This document shows positions 54,411-63,500 of a stretch of DNA of 64,000 bases, piece by piece; position 1 is the stretch's first letter, and every line of letters starts with the position of its first letter. The position numbers and the translations under genes were made by a program. This DNA comes from CAYRHN01 sp964424115 (lineage in GTDB: Bacteria; Chloroflexota; Anaerolineae; Anaerolineales; Anaerolineaceae). Location: the NCBI GenBank assembly GCA_964424115.1, contig CAYRHN010000004.1, forward strand, positions 1-64,000, written 5' to 3'. A model generated the notes under the pieces. That model was given only the letters and a program-made list of their open reading frames with translations. It was not told where the DNA came from and searched no databases.

Positions 54411-55355
54411 ATGAAAGCGGTTGTGTACAGCAGGCGAAACAGGAAAGACGTCCTGGAATTGAGCGAAGTGGAGATCCCGGTGCCGGCAGAGGGCGAGGTA
54501 CTGGTTAATATCAAGGCCGTATCGGTCAACGCGGCGGACTACCGCTCGATGCACATGGGGATCATTCCCAAGCGGAAGATCTTTGGCGCCGACATTGCCG
54601 GGCGGGTGGAGGCCGTGGGCAGCCAGGTCAAGGCCTTGCAAGTGGGCGACGCGGTTTTTGGCGATCTCTCCTCCAGCGGTTTTGGTGGGTTTGCCGAGTA
54701 TGTCGCGGCGCCGGAAAATCTCCTGGCGTTGAAACCGTCTGGCGTATCATTTCAGGATGCGGCGGCAGTTCCCATGGCGGCGCTCACCGCCCTGCAAGCG
54801 CTGCGCAACCTGGGCAAGATCCAATCCGGCAAGAAGGTGTTGATCTGCGGCGCGGGTGGGGGGGTAGGAACCTTTGCCGTTCAACTCGCCCATTACTTTG
54901 GGGCTGAAGTGACTGGCGTGTGCGGACCGAAAAATACCGAGCTGGTCCGCTCTATCGGTGCGGATCATGTGATCGACTACTCTCAGGAAGATTTCACCCG
55001 CACCGCTGCACGTTACGACTTGATCCTGGCCGTCAATGGGAACAATCCTCTTCTAACATACAGGCGCCTTCTGGCATCCGGAGGGATCTTCGTCCTGGTG
55101 GGGGGTGCGCTGTCCCAGGTGCTCAAGACTATCCTCTTCGGAGCTTTGCTCTCGATTGGAAGCAGGAAAATGCGCTTTCTGGCCGCCAAGGCTAACCAGA
55201 AAGATCTGGAGCTGATCATCCGATTGGTCGCCGAGGGGAGCATCCATCCTGTCATCGACCGGACCTATCCTCTATCTGAAGCCCCCGAGGCCATGCGCTA
55301 CCTTTCCCAGGGCCACGCGCATGGGAAAGTAGTTGTGGCGGTTGAGCCGGAGTAG
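54411..55355 (+). CDS. NAD(P)-dependent quinone oxidoreductase-like MDR protein
   Basis: A 314-aa medium-chain dehydrogenase/reductase without the catalytic zinc residues, in the quinone reductase group. GroES-like domain (AADYRSMHMG, GADIAGRVEAVG, GDAVFGDL) then a Rossmann domain (ICGAGGGVGTFAVQLA, about 146) and the VDRTYPLSEAPEAM-type C-terminus (IDRTYPLSEA). ATG 54411 has AAGGAG (54399-54404) at 6 nt. Lies 14 nt after the HTH gene, so probably its target or operon mate. Confidence 0.92.
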   Translation: MKAVVYSRRNRKDVLELSEVEIPVPAEGEVLVNIKAVSVNAADYRSMHMGIIPKRKIFGADIAGRVEAVGSQVKALQVGDAVFGDLSSSGFGGFAEYVAAPENLLALKPSGVSFQDAAAVPMAALTALQALRNLGKIQSGKKVLICGAGGGVGTFAVQLAHYFGAEVTGVCGPKNTELVRSIGADHVIDYSQEDFTRTAARYDLILAVNGNNPLLTYRRLLASGGIFVLVGGALSQVLKTILFGALLSIGSRKMRFLAAKANQKDLELIIRLVAEGSIHPVIDRTYPLSEAPEAMRYLSQGHAHGKVVVAVEPE

Positions 55356-55401
55356 AAATTGCATCCGGTGATACTCAACTTGTGTAATAATATCAAAATC
55401 T

Positions 55402-55438
55402 CACAGTTTTTGGATGGCTTTGCCATCCAAAAACTGTG
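55402..55438. terminator. Long perfect hairpin shared by the oxidoreductase gene and the tRNA-Arg transcript
   Basis: 16-bp perfect stem (CACAGTTTTTGGATGG with its complement) around a 5-nt loop. It lies downstream of the plus-strand oxidoreductase and, on the minus strand, after the tRNA-Arg repeats. Its A/T stretches give weak T-runs on either strand. Confidence 0.75.
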
Positions 55439-55444
55439 TTAAAT

Positions 55445-55648
55445 CTTGTGCCCCAGGAGGGAATGGAATAACACCCCCGTCCGGGGGCTCTCAACCTACT
55501 TGATTCTTGGAACTTGTGCCCCAGGAGGGAATGGAATAACACCCCCGTCCGGGGGCTCTCAACCTACTTGATTCTTGGAACTTGTGCCCCAGGAGGGAAT
55601 GGAATAACACCCCCGTCCGGGGGCTCTCAACCTACTTGATTCTTGGAA
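55445..55648 (-). repeat. Three exact 68-bp tandem repeats derived from the tRNA-Arg 3' end
   Basis: Copies at 55445-55512, 55513-55580 and 55581-55648 are identical. Each shares its first 20 bp (plus strand) with the 3' end of the adjacent tRNA-Arg (55649-55668) and resumes identity over CTCTCAACCT. In place of the T-loop residues it carries an insert of about 24 nt that starts, in tRNA sense, with the hairpin CCCCC-GGAC-GGGGG. They lie between the tRNA and its terminator. Confidence 0.92.
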
Positions 55649-55652
55649 CTTG

Positions 55653-55726
55653 TGCCCCAGGAGGGAATTGAACTCTCAACCTAGGCGTTAGGAGTGCCTT
55701 GCTCTGTCCGTTTGAGCTACTGGGGC
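55653..55726 (-). tRNA. tRNA-Arg (anticodon CCU)
   Basis: 74 nt. Acceptor GCCCCAG/CTGGGGC, D-stem GCTC/GAGC, anticodon loop CTCCTAA (CCT), T-loop TTCAATT. An A-C mismatch occurs in the anticodon stem (31-39) and another in the T-stem (52-62), so the molecule is slightly non-canonical. CCA is not encoded. Confidence 0.9.
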
Positions 55727-55956
55727 ATATTTCTATTATACCCGGTTTATAACAGCTTGTCTTGTTTAAACGCGTTGACCGGCTTGGGGGGGACAAGCCG
55801 GTCAACATCAGGGAGGGAATATCATCAAAAGGGGTGTACCAGCATGGGGGGGACACGTCGGTTCCTTACTTTTGATGAAGACACGATTGAAATACCAATA
55901 AGGAGTGTGTCTGGGCTAAATATACACTATATTTATCTAATTTGTATTAAATTAAA
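55727..55956. other. Structured intergenic region with GGGGGGACA hairpin
   Basis: A perfect 13-bp stem GTTGACCGGCTTG/CAAGCCGGTCAAC (55774-55786 and 55794-55806) encloses loop GGGGGGA. A second GGGGGGGACA with a similar flank occurs at 55845-55854, and CATCAAAA/TTTTGATG (from about 55823 and to about 55876) can enclose it. The rest is AT-rich. Only weak tiny ORFs are seen. Unidentified RNA or remnant. Confidence 0.45.
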
Positions 55957-56430
55957 CTAAGAGTTTTTCTCTTTCTTTCCCCGGAACAAGTCCATCCATT
56001 CGTTCACTTCATTTGTTGAAAGTCCCCCCGTCTGTCCTTTTCCGCTGCTGTGCGCCAGGGCTTCCCGCGCTAATTCAACAAATGCCTCGCTGCTGATCAC
56101 CTTGCCGTGCGATGCTTTCACGTTGGTCTGGATACGCCGGTCGGAAGTAACCACTGTGCAATTTCCAGCCGTTTTGCCCATCTGGATCACCCGACGGATA
56201 ATGGCTTCGTCAGCGGGCAGTCCCTCGCGAACAAAATGGGCTGTTACATTGCCGAATCGCTGCGTTCCGGACCTTCCCGCAGGCGCGCGGTCAAAATACA
56301 CCTCCACCTGGGTGCGTGCGCCGCGGCAGAAGGCTTGCAGCCATTCCACCAGGCGCATTTCATCATCCAAGGCATCCAGTTTCCAGCCCAGCTTGGGGAT
56401 CAGGTTGTGTCCGTCGATCAGGTATCTCAT
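55957..56430 (-). CDS. NYN-domain (YacP-like) putative RNase
   Basis: A 157-aa protein of the YacP/NYN family with a PIN-like fold: IDGHNLI near the N-terminus, VEVYFDRAP and TVVTSDRRIQ supply acidic metal ligands. Relatives are RNases in RNA processing. TAGAAT (56437-56442, minus sense) ends 6 nt before the ATG and there is no RBS. Divergent from the lamin-tail gene, also leaderless in appearance. Confidence 0.9.
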   Translation of the reverse strand: MRYLIDGHNLIPKLGWKLDALDDEMRLVEWLQAFCRGARTQVEVYFDRAPAGRSGTQRFGNVTAHFVREGLPADEAIIRRVIQMGKTAGNCTVVTSDRRIQTNVKASHGKVISSEAFVELAREALAHSSGKGQTGGLSTNEVNEWMDLFRGKKEKNS

Positions 56431-56487
56431 AGCAAGATTCTAACCTAAAACACCCTATAAAGAAATAAAATATGCTATCATTCAAGT

Positions 56488-56988
56488 ATGAAATCCCGCA
56501 GTTCTTTGCCCTATCTCTTCCTGAACATCTTCGTTTCAGCCCTCACCACATTGATCGTCTTGCTGTTGTGGAATGCTGGAAACCCGGCTTGCACCCAGGC
56601 GCTCCCTACCCCCCCGACCTTGCCCACTTCCACTCCCACCCTTCCCGGCGGGCAAACCAACCTGCCGCCGCTTGATCAACCACTCGTACAGGTACAGAAT
56701 GTCTTTGGGGCAGGCGATTTGCAGAACGAGGTCGTGATGCTGCGCAATGTCAGCAGCGGTGATCTGGAGCTTAAGGATTGGCGCATGATCGATGAGCAGG
56801 GCAATGCCTTTATCTTCCCGGAACTGATCCTTTCCAAAGACTCTGCGTTGCAGATCTATTCCCGCGCCGGTAGCAACAATCCCATTACGCTTTTTTGGGG
56901 CTTGCAAAGTCCCGCCTGGCAGCCGCAAGAAAAGGTGCGTATCCTTGATCCTCTTGGGCAGGAGCGTGCCAGCTATACGCTCCCCTAG
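56488..56988 (+). CDS. Secreted lamin-tail-domain protein
   Basis: A 166-aa protein with an N-terminal TM/signal segment (about 9-28), a Pro/Thr-rich linker (PTPPTLPTSTPTLPGG) and a lamin tail domain (about 65-166: NEVVMLRNVSSGDLELKDWRM and FIFPELIL). LTDs are small Ig-like modules in secreted bacterial proteins, often beside nucleases; here alone. TATCAT (56476-56481) ends 6 nt before the ATG with no RBS. Confidence 0.88.
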   Translation: MKSRSSLPYLFLNIFVSALTTLIVLLLWNAGNPACTQALPTPPTLPTSTPTLPGGQTNLPPLDQPLVQVQNVFGAGDLQNEVVMLRNVSSGDLELKDWRMIDEQGNAFIFPELILSKDSALQIYSRAGSNNPITLFWGLQSPAWQPQEKVRILDPLGQERASYTLP

Positions 56989-57014
56989 GAACATTCTGCG
57001 AAAAAGGCTGGGAG

Positions 57015-57434
57015 ATGAGCTCTTTCGAACGAATTGCTGAAGACAAGATCCGCCGGGCCATGCAGGAGGGTAAGTTTGATGCGCTTACCGGCCGTGGCAA
57101 ACCCCTCCACCTGGAGGAGGATGCCCTCACCCCCGCGGATCAACGCCTGGCCCAGCATCTGCTACGCGCCCAGGGATTTGCCCCCGCCTGGATGGAAGCC
57201 CGCCGGGAGATTGAGGCAGACCTGGTTGCGCTGCGCTGTGAATTCCGGCGCGGATACCGGATGGCCGGCAGCCGCCTGGAGCGGGAGGAATTGCGCGCTT
57301 CCTTCACCCGCCGGATTGCCGCACTCAATCGGCAGATTATAGGGTACAATGTCCGCGTCCCGGGCTGGGGTTTTGAACGCCCCACCCTGGATGCTGAGGC
57401 AGAATTGGCGGCCTTGGTCGCGGACGAGGAATAA
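57015..57434 (+). CDS. DUF1992 (DnaJ-C28-like) protein
   Basis: A 139-aa protein. The N-terminal ERIAEDKIRRAMQEGKFDAL and GRGKPL motifs define DUF1992, found with J-domains in eukaryotic DNAJC28 and alone in bacteria. Helical and charged, cytoplasmic; function unknown. RBS GGGAG 4 nt before ATG. dnaX follows after 9 nt. Confidence 0.92.
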   Translation: MSSFERIAEDKIRRAMQEGKFDALTGRGKPLHLEEDALTPADQRLAQHLLRAQGFAPAWMEARREIEADLVALRCEFRRGYRMAGSRLEREELRASFTRRIAALNRQIIGYNVRVPGWGFERPTLDAEAELAALVADEE

Positions 57435-57443
57435 GAGGAACCC

Positions 57444-59060
57444 ATGTCGCAGGCTTTATACCGAAAATGGCGTCCCCGCTTGTGGGACCAGGTGGTAGGG
57501 CAGGAGCATATCATCCATACCCTGCAAAATGCGGTGCGCGCCGGACGCGTGGCCCATGCTTACCTCTTTGCTGGACCGCGCGGCACCGGCAAGACCACCA
57601 CAGCCCGCCTGCTTGCCAAAGCAGTCAACTGCCTGGCCGAGGATTTGGCCGATCGCCCCTGTGATCATTGCGAACATTGCCAGGCTGTTAACGAGGGCCG
57701 CTTCTTGGATTTGATCGAGATCGACGCGGCCTCCAATACCAGCGTGGATGATGTGCGCGACTTGCGCGACAAGATCAATTTTTCGCCCAGCCAGGGACGC
57801 TACAAGGTTTACATTATAGATGAAGTCCACATGCTTTCTGGCGCGGCTTTCAATGCTCTCTTGAAGACCCTCGAGGAGCCTCCCGCCCACGCCATCTTCA
57901 TCCTCGCTACCACCGAGGTGCACAAGATCCCCGCCACCGTGCTTTCGCGCTGCCAGCGCCATGAATTCCGCCGTATTCCCCTGGCGCAGATCGTGGAGCT
58001 GCTCAAGCACCTGTGCGAGGAGGAAAAGCTGCAGGTGGATGACGAGGCGCTCACTCTCATTGCGCGCCAATCCACCGGCTGCATGCGCGACGCCATCTCT
58101 CTGCTCGACCAGCTTGCCTCCACCGGCGAGCAGGTGACCCTGGAATCGGCTCAGACTGTCCTGGGCACCGCCACCAGCCAGGCGGTGATCGATCTGGCCG
58201 GGGCTATCCTGGATAGCAACCCGGCCGCCGGGTTGGAGTGCATCCATCACGCCCTGGATGGCGGCAGTGATGCGCGCCAGTTTGCCCGCCAGGTCGTCGA
58301 ATATTTACGCGGTCTGCTGCTTCTCCGTATGGGCAGCGGTGAAGGCGTGGATGTACCCGCCGAGCAGCGTGCCCGCATGGCCGAGCACGCCCGGCGTTTT
58401 GAAGTACCCCATTTGCTGGAGTGCATTCGCCTTTTCAACAGCGCCGCCAGCGATGTGCGCAGCGGTTGGCAGCCTTCCTTGTTGCTCGAACTGGCTTTTG
58501 CCGAAGCGGTGGGAGGCCCCGCCCAGGCGCCCGCTGCTGTTCCGGTTACCCCTTCCGCGCCGGCCGTACGTCCGGCTGTGCAGCCGTCCGTTCAGGCGCC
58601 TGCCGCTGCCCCGCATGAGGAGCTGACTGCTCCATCCCCCGCGAATGCGGTGGAAAAATCGGTTCCAGCCGCGCCTCCACCCGTATCCCCATCTCCGGCT
58701 CAAACCCCTGGGATTGATCTACAAAGCATCACCCAGAACTGGGCCAGGATCCGTGCCCAGGTCAAGCGCCAGCGTTCGCAAACCGAGGGCCTGCTGAACT
58801 CCTGCAAGCCGTTGGCTGTGCGCGACGGTGCGTTGGTGCTGGGTTTTGCCAGCGACTTGCTCAAGACAAAAATGGAGCAGGGGGAGAATATCCAGCTCAT
58901 CCGTGAGGTGATCCGCCAGGTGGTGGGAATAGACTTGGCAGTGGTCTGTGCGGTGATGGGCGCCAGAGCTACCCAGAACCCAAATGATCTGGGCGTGGAT
59001 TCCGACGGTATGGTTGGCACCGCCCTCAACCTGGGCGGCCAGATCGTGCAGAAGGAATAG
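57444..59060 (+). CDS. dnaX: DNA polymerase III subunit gamma/tau
   Basis: A 538-aa clamp-loader ATPase. Walker A GPRGTGKTT (about 45), zinc ligands in CDHCEHC, DEVHMLS (Walker B), SRC sensor motif (LSRCQRHEF) and a Pro/Ala-rich linker (about 355-420) before the C-terminal tau-like domain. I noticed no frameshift heptamer, so a separate gamma form is not predicted. Operon with ybaB and recR, the usual order. Confidence 0.97.
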   Translation: MSQALYRKWRPRLWDQVVGQEHIIHTLQNAVRAGRVAHAYLFAGPRGTGKTTTARLLAKAVNCLAEDLADRPCDHCEHCQAVNEGRFLDLIEIDAASNTSVDDVRDLRDKINFSPSQGRYKVYIIDEVHMLSGAAFNALLKTLEEPPAHAIFILATTEVHKIPATVLSRCQRHEFRRIPLAQIVELLKHLCEEEKLQVDDEALTLIARQSTGCMRDAISLLDQLASTGEQVTLESAQTVLGTATSQAVIDLAGAILDSNPAAGLECIHHALDGGSDARQFARQVVEYLRGLLLLRMGSGEGVDVPAEQRARMAEHARRFEVPHLLECIRLFNSAASDVRSGWQPSLLLELAFAEAVGGPAQAPAAVPVTPSAPAVRPAVQPSVQAPAAAPHEELTAPSPANAVEKSVPAAPPPVSPSPAQTPGIDLQSITQNWARIRAQVKRQRSQTEGLLNSCKPLAVRDGALVLGFASDLLKTKMEQGENIQLIREVIRQVVGIDLAVVCAVMGARATQNPNDLGVDSDGMVGTALNLGGQIVQKE

Positions 59061-59191
59061 AAAGAGCATGAAACGCAAAGTGCGCGAGGAGAGCTGGATA
59101 CATAAAGAACGAATGGATCATGGATATACTGACATCATCTGCGTTTATCCGCGTTTATTTGCGGTTAAAAATTAGTGAAGGAGAATAACAA

Positions 59192-59542
59192 ATGGCTAAA
59201 GGATTTAATCGAGCACCGGGTGGCGGCATGGGCGGACAGGCTGGTATGATGGGCCAGCTGCGCAAGCTGCAGGAACAAATGGAAGCCGCTCAGGCAGCTC
59301 TGGCGGAGGAAACAGTTACCGCCAGCGTGGGCGGCGGCGCGGTGAAGGTGACCATGACCGGCGATCAGCATTGCAAGGGCGTTGAGATCGACGCGGACCT
59401 GCTTAAGGATGCCGACGCCGAGATGTTGCAGGACTTGATCTTGAGCGCGGTTAATCTGGCCCTTGACCAGTCTCGCGAACTGCAGGCCAAACGCATGGGG
59501 CCGTTGGCCGGCGGCCTGGGCGGAATGGGATTGGGCTTTTAA
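59192..59542 (+). CDS. ybaB: YbaB/EbfC nucleoid-associated protein
   Basis: A 116-aa DNA-binding protein. MGQLRKLQEQMEAAQAALAE coiled coil and VKVTMTGDQHCKGVEID are the family core. RBS AAGGAG upstream. Located between dnaX and recR as in most bacteria. The 131-bp gap before it contains a degenerate intergenic repeat (TTTATTTGCGGTTAAAA). Confidence 0.95.
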   Translation: MAKGFNRAPGGGMGGQAGMMGQLRKLQEQMEAAQAALAEETVTASVGGGAVKVTMTGDQHCKGVEIDADLLKDADAEMLQDLILSAVNLALDQSRELQAKRMGPLAGGLGGMGLGF

Positions 59543-59551
59543 CCCCGTGCT

Positions 59552-60157
59552 ATGGCGATCCTGCCTGAAGCGATCCTCAACCTGACCAACGCGCTGGAAC
59601 GCCTGCCGGGAATTGGCCCCAAGACGGCTTCCCGCCTGACCTTTTTCCTGCTGCGCGCGCCGGAAGATCTTTCCCGCCAACTGGCGGAGGCTCTTCTGGA
59701 GCTCAAATCATCCACCGGGCTGTGTCGGCGATGCTTTAATATTACCCGCTCTGACCAGGAGCTGTGCGAGATCTGTGCCGACCCGCGCCGTGACGATAGC
59801 GCCCTGTGCGTGGTGGAAGAGCCGCTGGACGTGCTGGTTCTGGAGCGCACCGGTGGGTTCAACGGGCGTTACCACGTTTTGCATGGCCTGCTCTCTCCGG
59901 TGGAGGGGATTGGTCCCTCCGACCTGAAGATCCGCCCTTTGATCGAGCGTGTGGCCGAAGGCGTGGTGCGCGAGGTGATCCTGGCCACCAATCCCAGCAT
60001 GGAAGGCGACGCTACTGCCCTCTACCTGCGCCAGCAGTTAGCTCCCTTCAACCTGCGCCTCACTCGCCTGGCCCGCGGCCTGCCCGTGGGTGGTGATCTG
60101 GAATACGCCGACCAAAACACCCTTTTACGTGCCCTGGCCGGGCGTCAGGAATTATGA
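59552..60157 (+). CDS. recR: Recombination mediator RecR
   Basis: A 201-aa RecFOR component that helps load RecA on gapped DNA. HhH motif (LERLPGIGPKTASRL), zinc finger CRRC ... CEIC and Toprim domain (CVVEEPLDV ... LATNPSMEGDATALYL). Normal length. 9 nt after ybaB. Confidence 0.97.
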   Translation: MAILPEAILNLTNALERLPGIGPKTASRLTFFLLRAPEDLSRQLAEALLELKSSTGLCRRCFNITRSDQELCEICADPRRDDSALCVVEEPLDVLVLERTGGFNGRYHVLHGLLSPVEGIGPSDLKIRPLIERVAEGVVREVILATNPSMEGDATALYLRQQLAPFNLRLTRLARGLPVGGDLEYADQNTLLRALAGRQEL

Positions 60158-60159
60158 TC

Positions 60160-60201
60160 ATTTATGATATTTGCCTGTGAAAACAGGCAAATATCATAAA
60201 T
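60160..60201. terminator. Perfect 18-bp hairpin after recR
   Basis: ATTTATGATATTTGCCTG and its exact complement around loop TGAAAA, directly after the recR stop. Downstream is not a clean T-run, but the stem is AT-rich at its base. The likely end of the dnaX-ybaB-recR operon. Confidence 0.75.
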
Positions 60202-60250
60202 ATACCTGTATGGGGGTTGCATTCATCCCTTTTTAAGGGACATCACTAAC

Positions 60251-60280
60251 TTGACATGCCCGCTTGGGTTAGCATATAAT
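60251..60280 (+). promoter_or_regulatory. Sigma70 promoter and long leader of the subtilase gene
   Basis: TTGACA (60251-60256), 18-nt spacer, TATAAT (60275-60280). It is followed by a leader of about 240 nt with several hairpins: CTGGAT(T)AGGA/TCCTATCCAG near 60288-60317, GACGC/GCGTC near 60390-60416, and GCGGT/ACCGC near 60475-60493. Confidence 0.78.
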
Positions 60281-60528
60281 GGTTAAACTGGATTAGGACT
60301 CGGTAAATCCTATCCAGGTACGTCCATTTCCTATGTGATGTAGTTGCCAGACTTGTACCTACCACTTTCCCAGTTCTCTTTTTAGTCAAGACGCGCGTCG
60401 GAAACTCACCGGCGTCGTTGTCGCTTAACCGCATAGTTAGAGAGGAGGTGATCGTCAACTTATTTGGCGTGTCCCGCGGTAATGAACACCGCAATCAGTT
60501 TTTCATTCCATTTCGAGGAGAAAGGTCA

Positions 60529-63500
60529 ATGAAATCACGTTTGTTCCAACTCATCTCTGTGCTGGTGATCATGTCGATGATCGTCATGCCTGCCAGCGCG
60601 CAAACTCCCACTCCAACCAGCCAGCCCGTCGTGCATCGCACGCCGGCCACCGGCGAGTTGCAGCCTCGGGGAATGACCCCCAAGACATCGGACGTTGAAT
60701 CAGCCAAGGTTACCCAGGCTGAGGCCAACGTAATTTCCGATGGCCCTGCTTACTACGTTGTCACGCTGCAAGATGCTCCGCTGGCGACCTACGCGGGGGG
60801 TGTGGCTGGCCTGAAAGCCACCTCTCCCAGCGCGACCGGCCAAACCCGGCTGGATGTAAAGAGCGCGGACAGCAAAGCCTACGTGGCCTATTTGAAGGAC
60901 AAACAGGCGGCCTTCATGGTGAGCGCTGCCAAAGCCCTCGGTTATGAACCCAAGGCGCGTTTTACCTATCAATATGCCACCAACGGCGTTTCCCTCTACC
61001 TCACCCCCGACGAAGTTGCTACACTGTCCAAGGTTCCCGGGGTGAAGCAGATCCTTCTGGCTCCGGTAGAGACCGTTGCGACGGATGTTGGCCCGACCCT
61101 GATCGGCGCTCCCGCGATCTGGAACGGCGATACCGCCAGCGGCCTGGGAACCGAGGGTGAGGACATCATTGTCGGTATCATCGATACCGGTATCAACTTT
61201 GACCATCCCTCTTTTGCCGAAACCTCGACGATCGACCCCTATGTCTATCCAGACTCGACCGGCAGCTACCTGGGCGTCTGCGACCCGACCAACACCGAAC
61301 AGTACGATGCGGCTTACGATTCGGCCTGTAATGACAAGCTGATCGGCGCCTTCACCTATGTTCGCGGCGATCCGGATGAGGTCATTACCCCCGAGGATTC
61401 GGAAGGTCACGGCTCACACACCGCCAGCACGGTCGCCGGTAACCACATTGCGGTGACCTATGACGGCATCGATGTGGAGATCAGCGGTGTGGCCCCCCAT
61501 GCCCGCATCATCTCTTTTGATGTCTGCGTGCCCACCCCCCCCAACGGCGCCTGCTACGGCGATGCCACGGTCAAAGCTGTGGATGATGCCATTGCTAATG
61601 GCGTCAATGTGATCAACTACTCGATCTCCGGCGGCGCCAATCCCTATGGCGACTCGGTGGAACAGGCCTTCCTGAGCGCCACCGCTGCCGGCATTTTCGT
61701 TTCCACCTCGGCTGGCAATGCTGGTGACACCACCGGCGCTTCCTCCGTGGCGCACCGCTCGCCCTGGGTCGCCACCGTGGCTGCCTCCACTCATGCCCGC
61801 ATCTTTGCCCTGCCGGTGGATATCGCCGGACCCGGCACCGTTCCCCCGGAATTGACCGGCATGGGCGCGGTTCCCTCCGGCGCCAACCTGGTTGCTGACA
61901 TTGTCGGCAAGCCGATCAAGTACTCCGCTGCCAATATCACTGGTTGTACCGCATCCGGAGGTTTCCCGGCCGATTACTTCACCGGCTCGGTGGCCCTGAT
62001 CCAGCGCGGCACCTGCAACTTCTCTGAAAAGGAAGCCAATGCTGTGGCTGCCGGCGCCGAATATGTGATCATCTTCAACAGCCGCACCGGCCCGCCTGCG
62101 GGTATGTCCGGTGTGGTCGGTCCCACTTCGATGATCAGTATGGAAGACGGCCTGGCGATCAAAGCCTGGATCGATGCCAATCCCACCGCCACGGTAAATA
62201 TTGGCGCAACGGTGGCTTACATCGTCGATGCCAATTACCAGGATATTGTGGCTGCTTTCAGCTCTTTCGGCCCCAACACCACCTTTGATGTGCTCAAGCC
62301 GGATATCACGGCTCCGGGCGTCAGCATCCTCGCCGCTGTGGCAGATGCCTCCATCGCCCCCACCTCCGACTACGAACTGGACCTCTACCAGGGCACTTCG
62401 ATGTCCAGCCCGCACAACGCCGGCTCGGCCGCTTTGATCATGTCGCTGCATCCGGATTGGAGCGTGGCCGAGATCAAGTCGGCCATGATGCTCACCGCCA
62501 ACGACAACATGAAGGCCGACCGCTCCGCGTGGGGCGAGGGCGTGCGCGCCGCGAACCCGCAGGATATGGGCTCCGGCCGTGTAGCCCTGGATGTGACCGC
62601 CTACACCGGCCTGGTAATGGATGAGACCATTGCCAAGTACGTAGCCGCCGATCCTTCCACGGGTGGCGATCCGCAAACCCTCAACCTGGCCAGCCTCTAC
62701 GACAGCACCTGCGTGGGCACCTGCTCCTGGAAGCGCACCTTCACCAGCGTTTCCAATGCCGAAGCCACCTACACCGCTGTCGCGCCGGCCTGGGTGACGG
62801 TCACCCCCAGCACCTTCACCATCCTGCCCGGCGACACTCAGGAAGTTACTTTCACCGCGGATGTCACCGGCTTGACCATGGATACCTGGTCCTACGGCAA
62901 GGTCACTTTCGAGACCACCAGCAAGCATGCCGATCTGGGCTTCTACGAGGGCTTTACCGCCACCACTTTCCCGCCCACCGATTGGACTGTTGTTAATGCA
63001 GACGGTGGTGGCAGCACCTGGTTGCGCAGCAGCGGTCAGAAGGCTGCTTATCACACCTTCAGCAACGTAGGAGACCAGAATGGGTGGTTGATCACTCCCG
63101 CCCTCCCATTGGGTGATGATCCCTTCCTCGCTTTCTGGGAATATGATCTTTACTCGGAATATTATCAGGGCCACTACGTCTATGCTTGCGACACCACCAA
63201 TGACTGCAGCGCCCCGCCGACCAACTATGCGTTGGTAGGCGAGATTGCAGGGAATGATTCCTGGCTGTATTGGGAATTGCCTCTGGCTGCCTATGCCAAT
63301 AAGACCGTCAAGCTGGCCTTCTTGTACACCGGCAACGATGCAGACGTCTGGTATGTGGATGACGTCACCATCGGCAATTACACCGAAGCTATCTCTAACG
63401 CCCACCTGCCGCTGGCTGTCCTGCCCTCTGCCGGCAACCTGCCCAACCTGGTCAAGTTCGACACCTATCGCGATGCGGACGGCGAAACCTTGAGCGACCT

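Noticed and set aside
55445..55648. CRISPR array
   Set aside because: The repeats are contiguous and identical over their whole 68 bp with no unique spacers, and they derive from the neighbouring tRNA; no cas genes.
55844..55960. Small ORF of 38 codons (MGGTRRFLTFDED...)
   Set aside because: No RBS, no family, and it overlaps an inverted-repeat structure; the AT-rich 3' half codes for unlikely residues.
57444..59060. Programmed frameshift in dnaX producing a short gamma form
   Set aside because: No A-rich slippery heptamer with a following hairpin was noticed in the linker region.
60448..60528. GTG start extending the subtilase by 27 residues
   Set aside because: GGAGG abuts the GTG with no spacing, and the extension would bury the signal peptide; ATG 60529 has a proper RBS.
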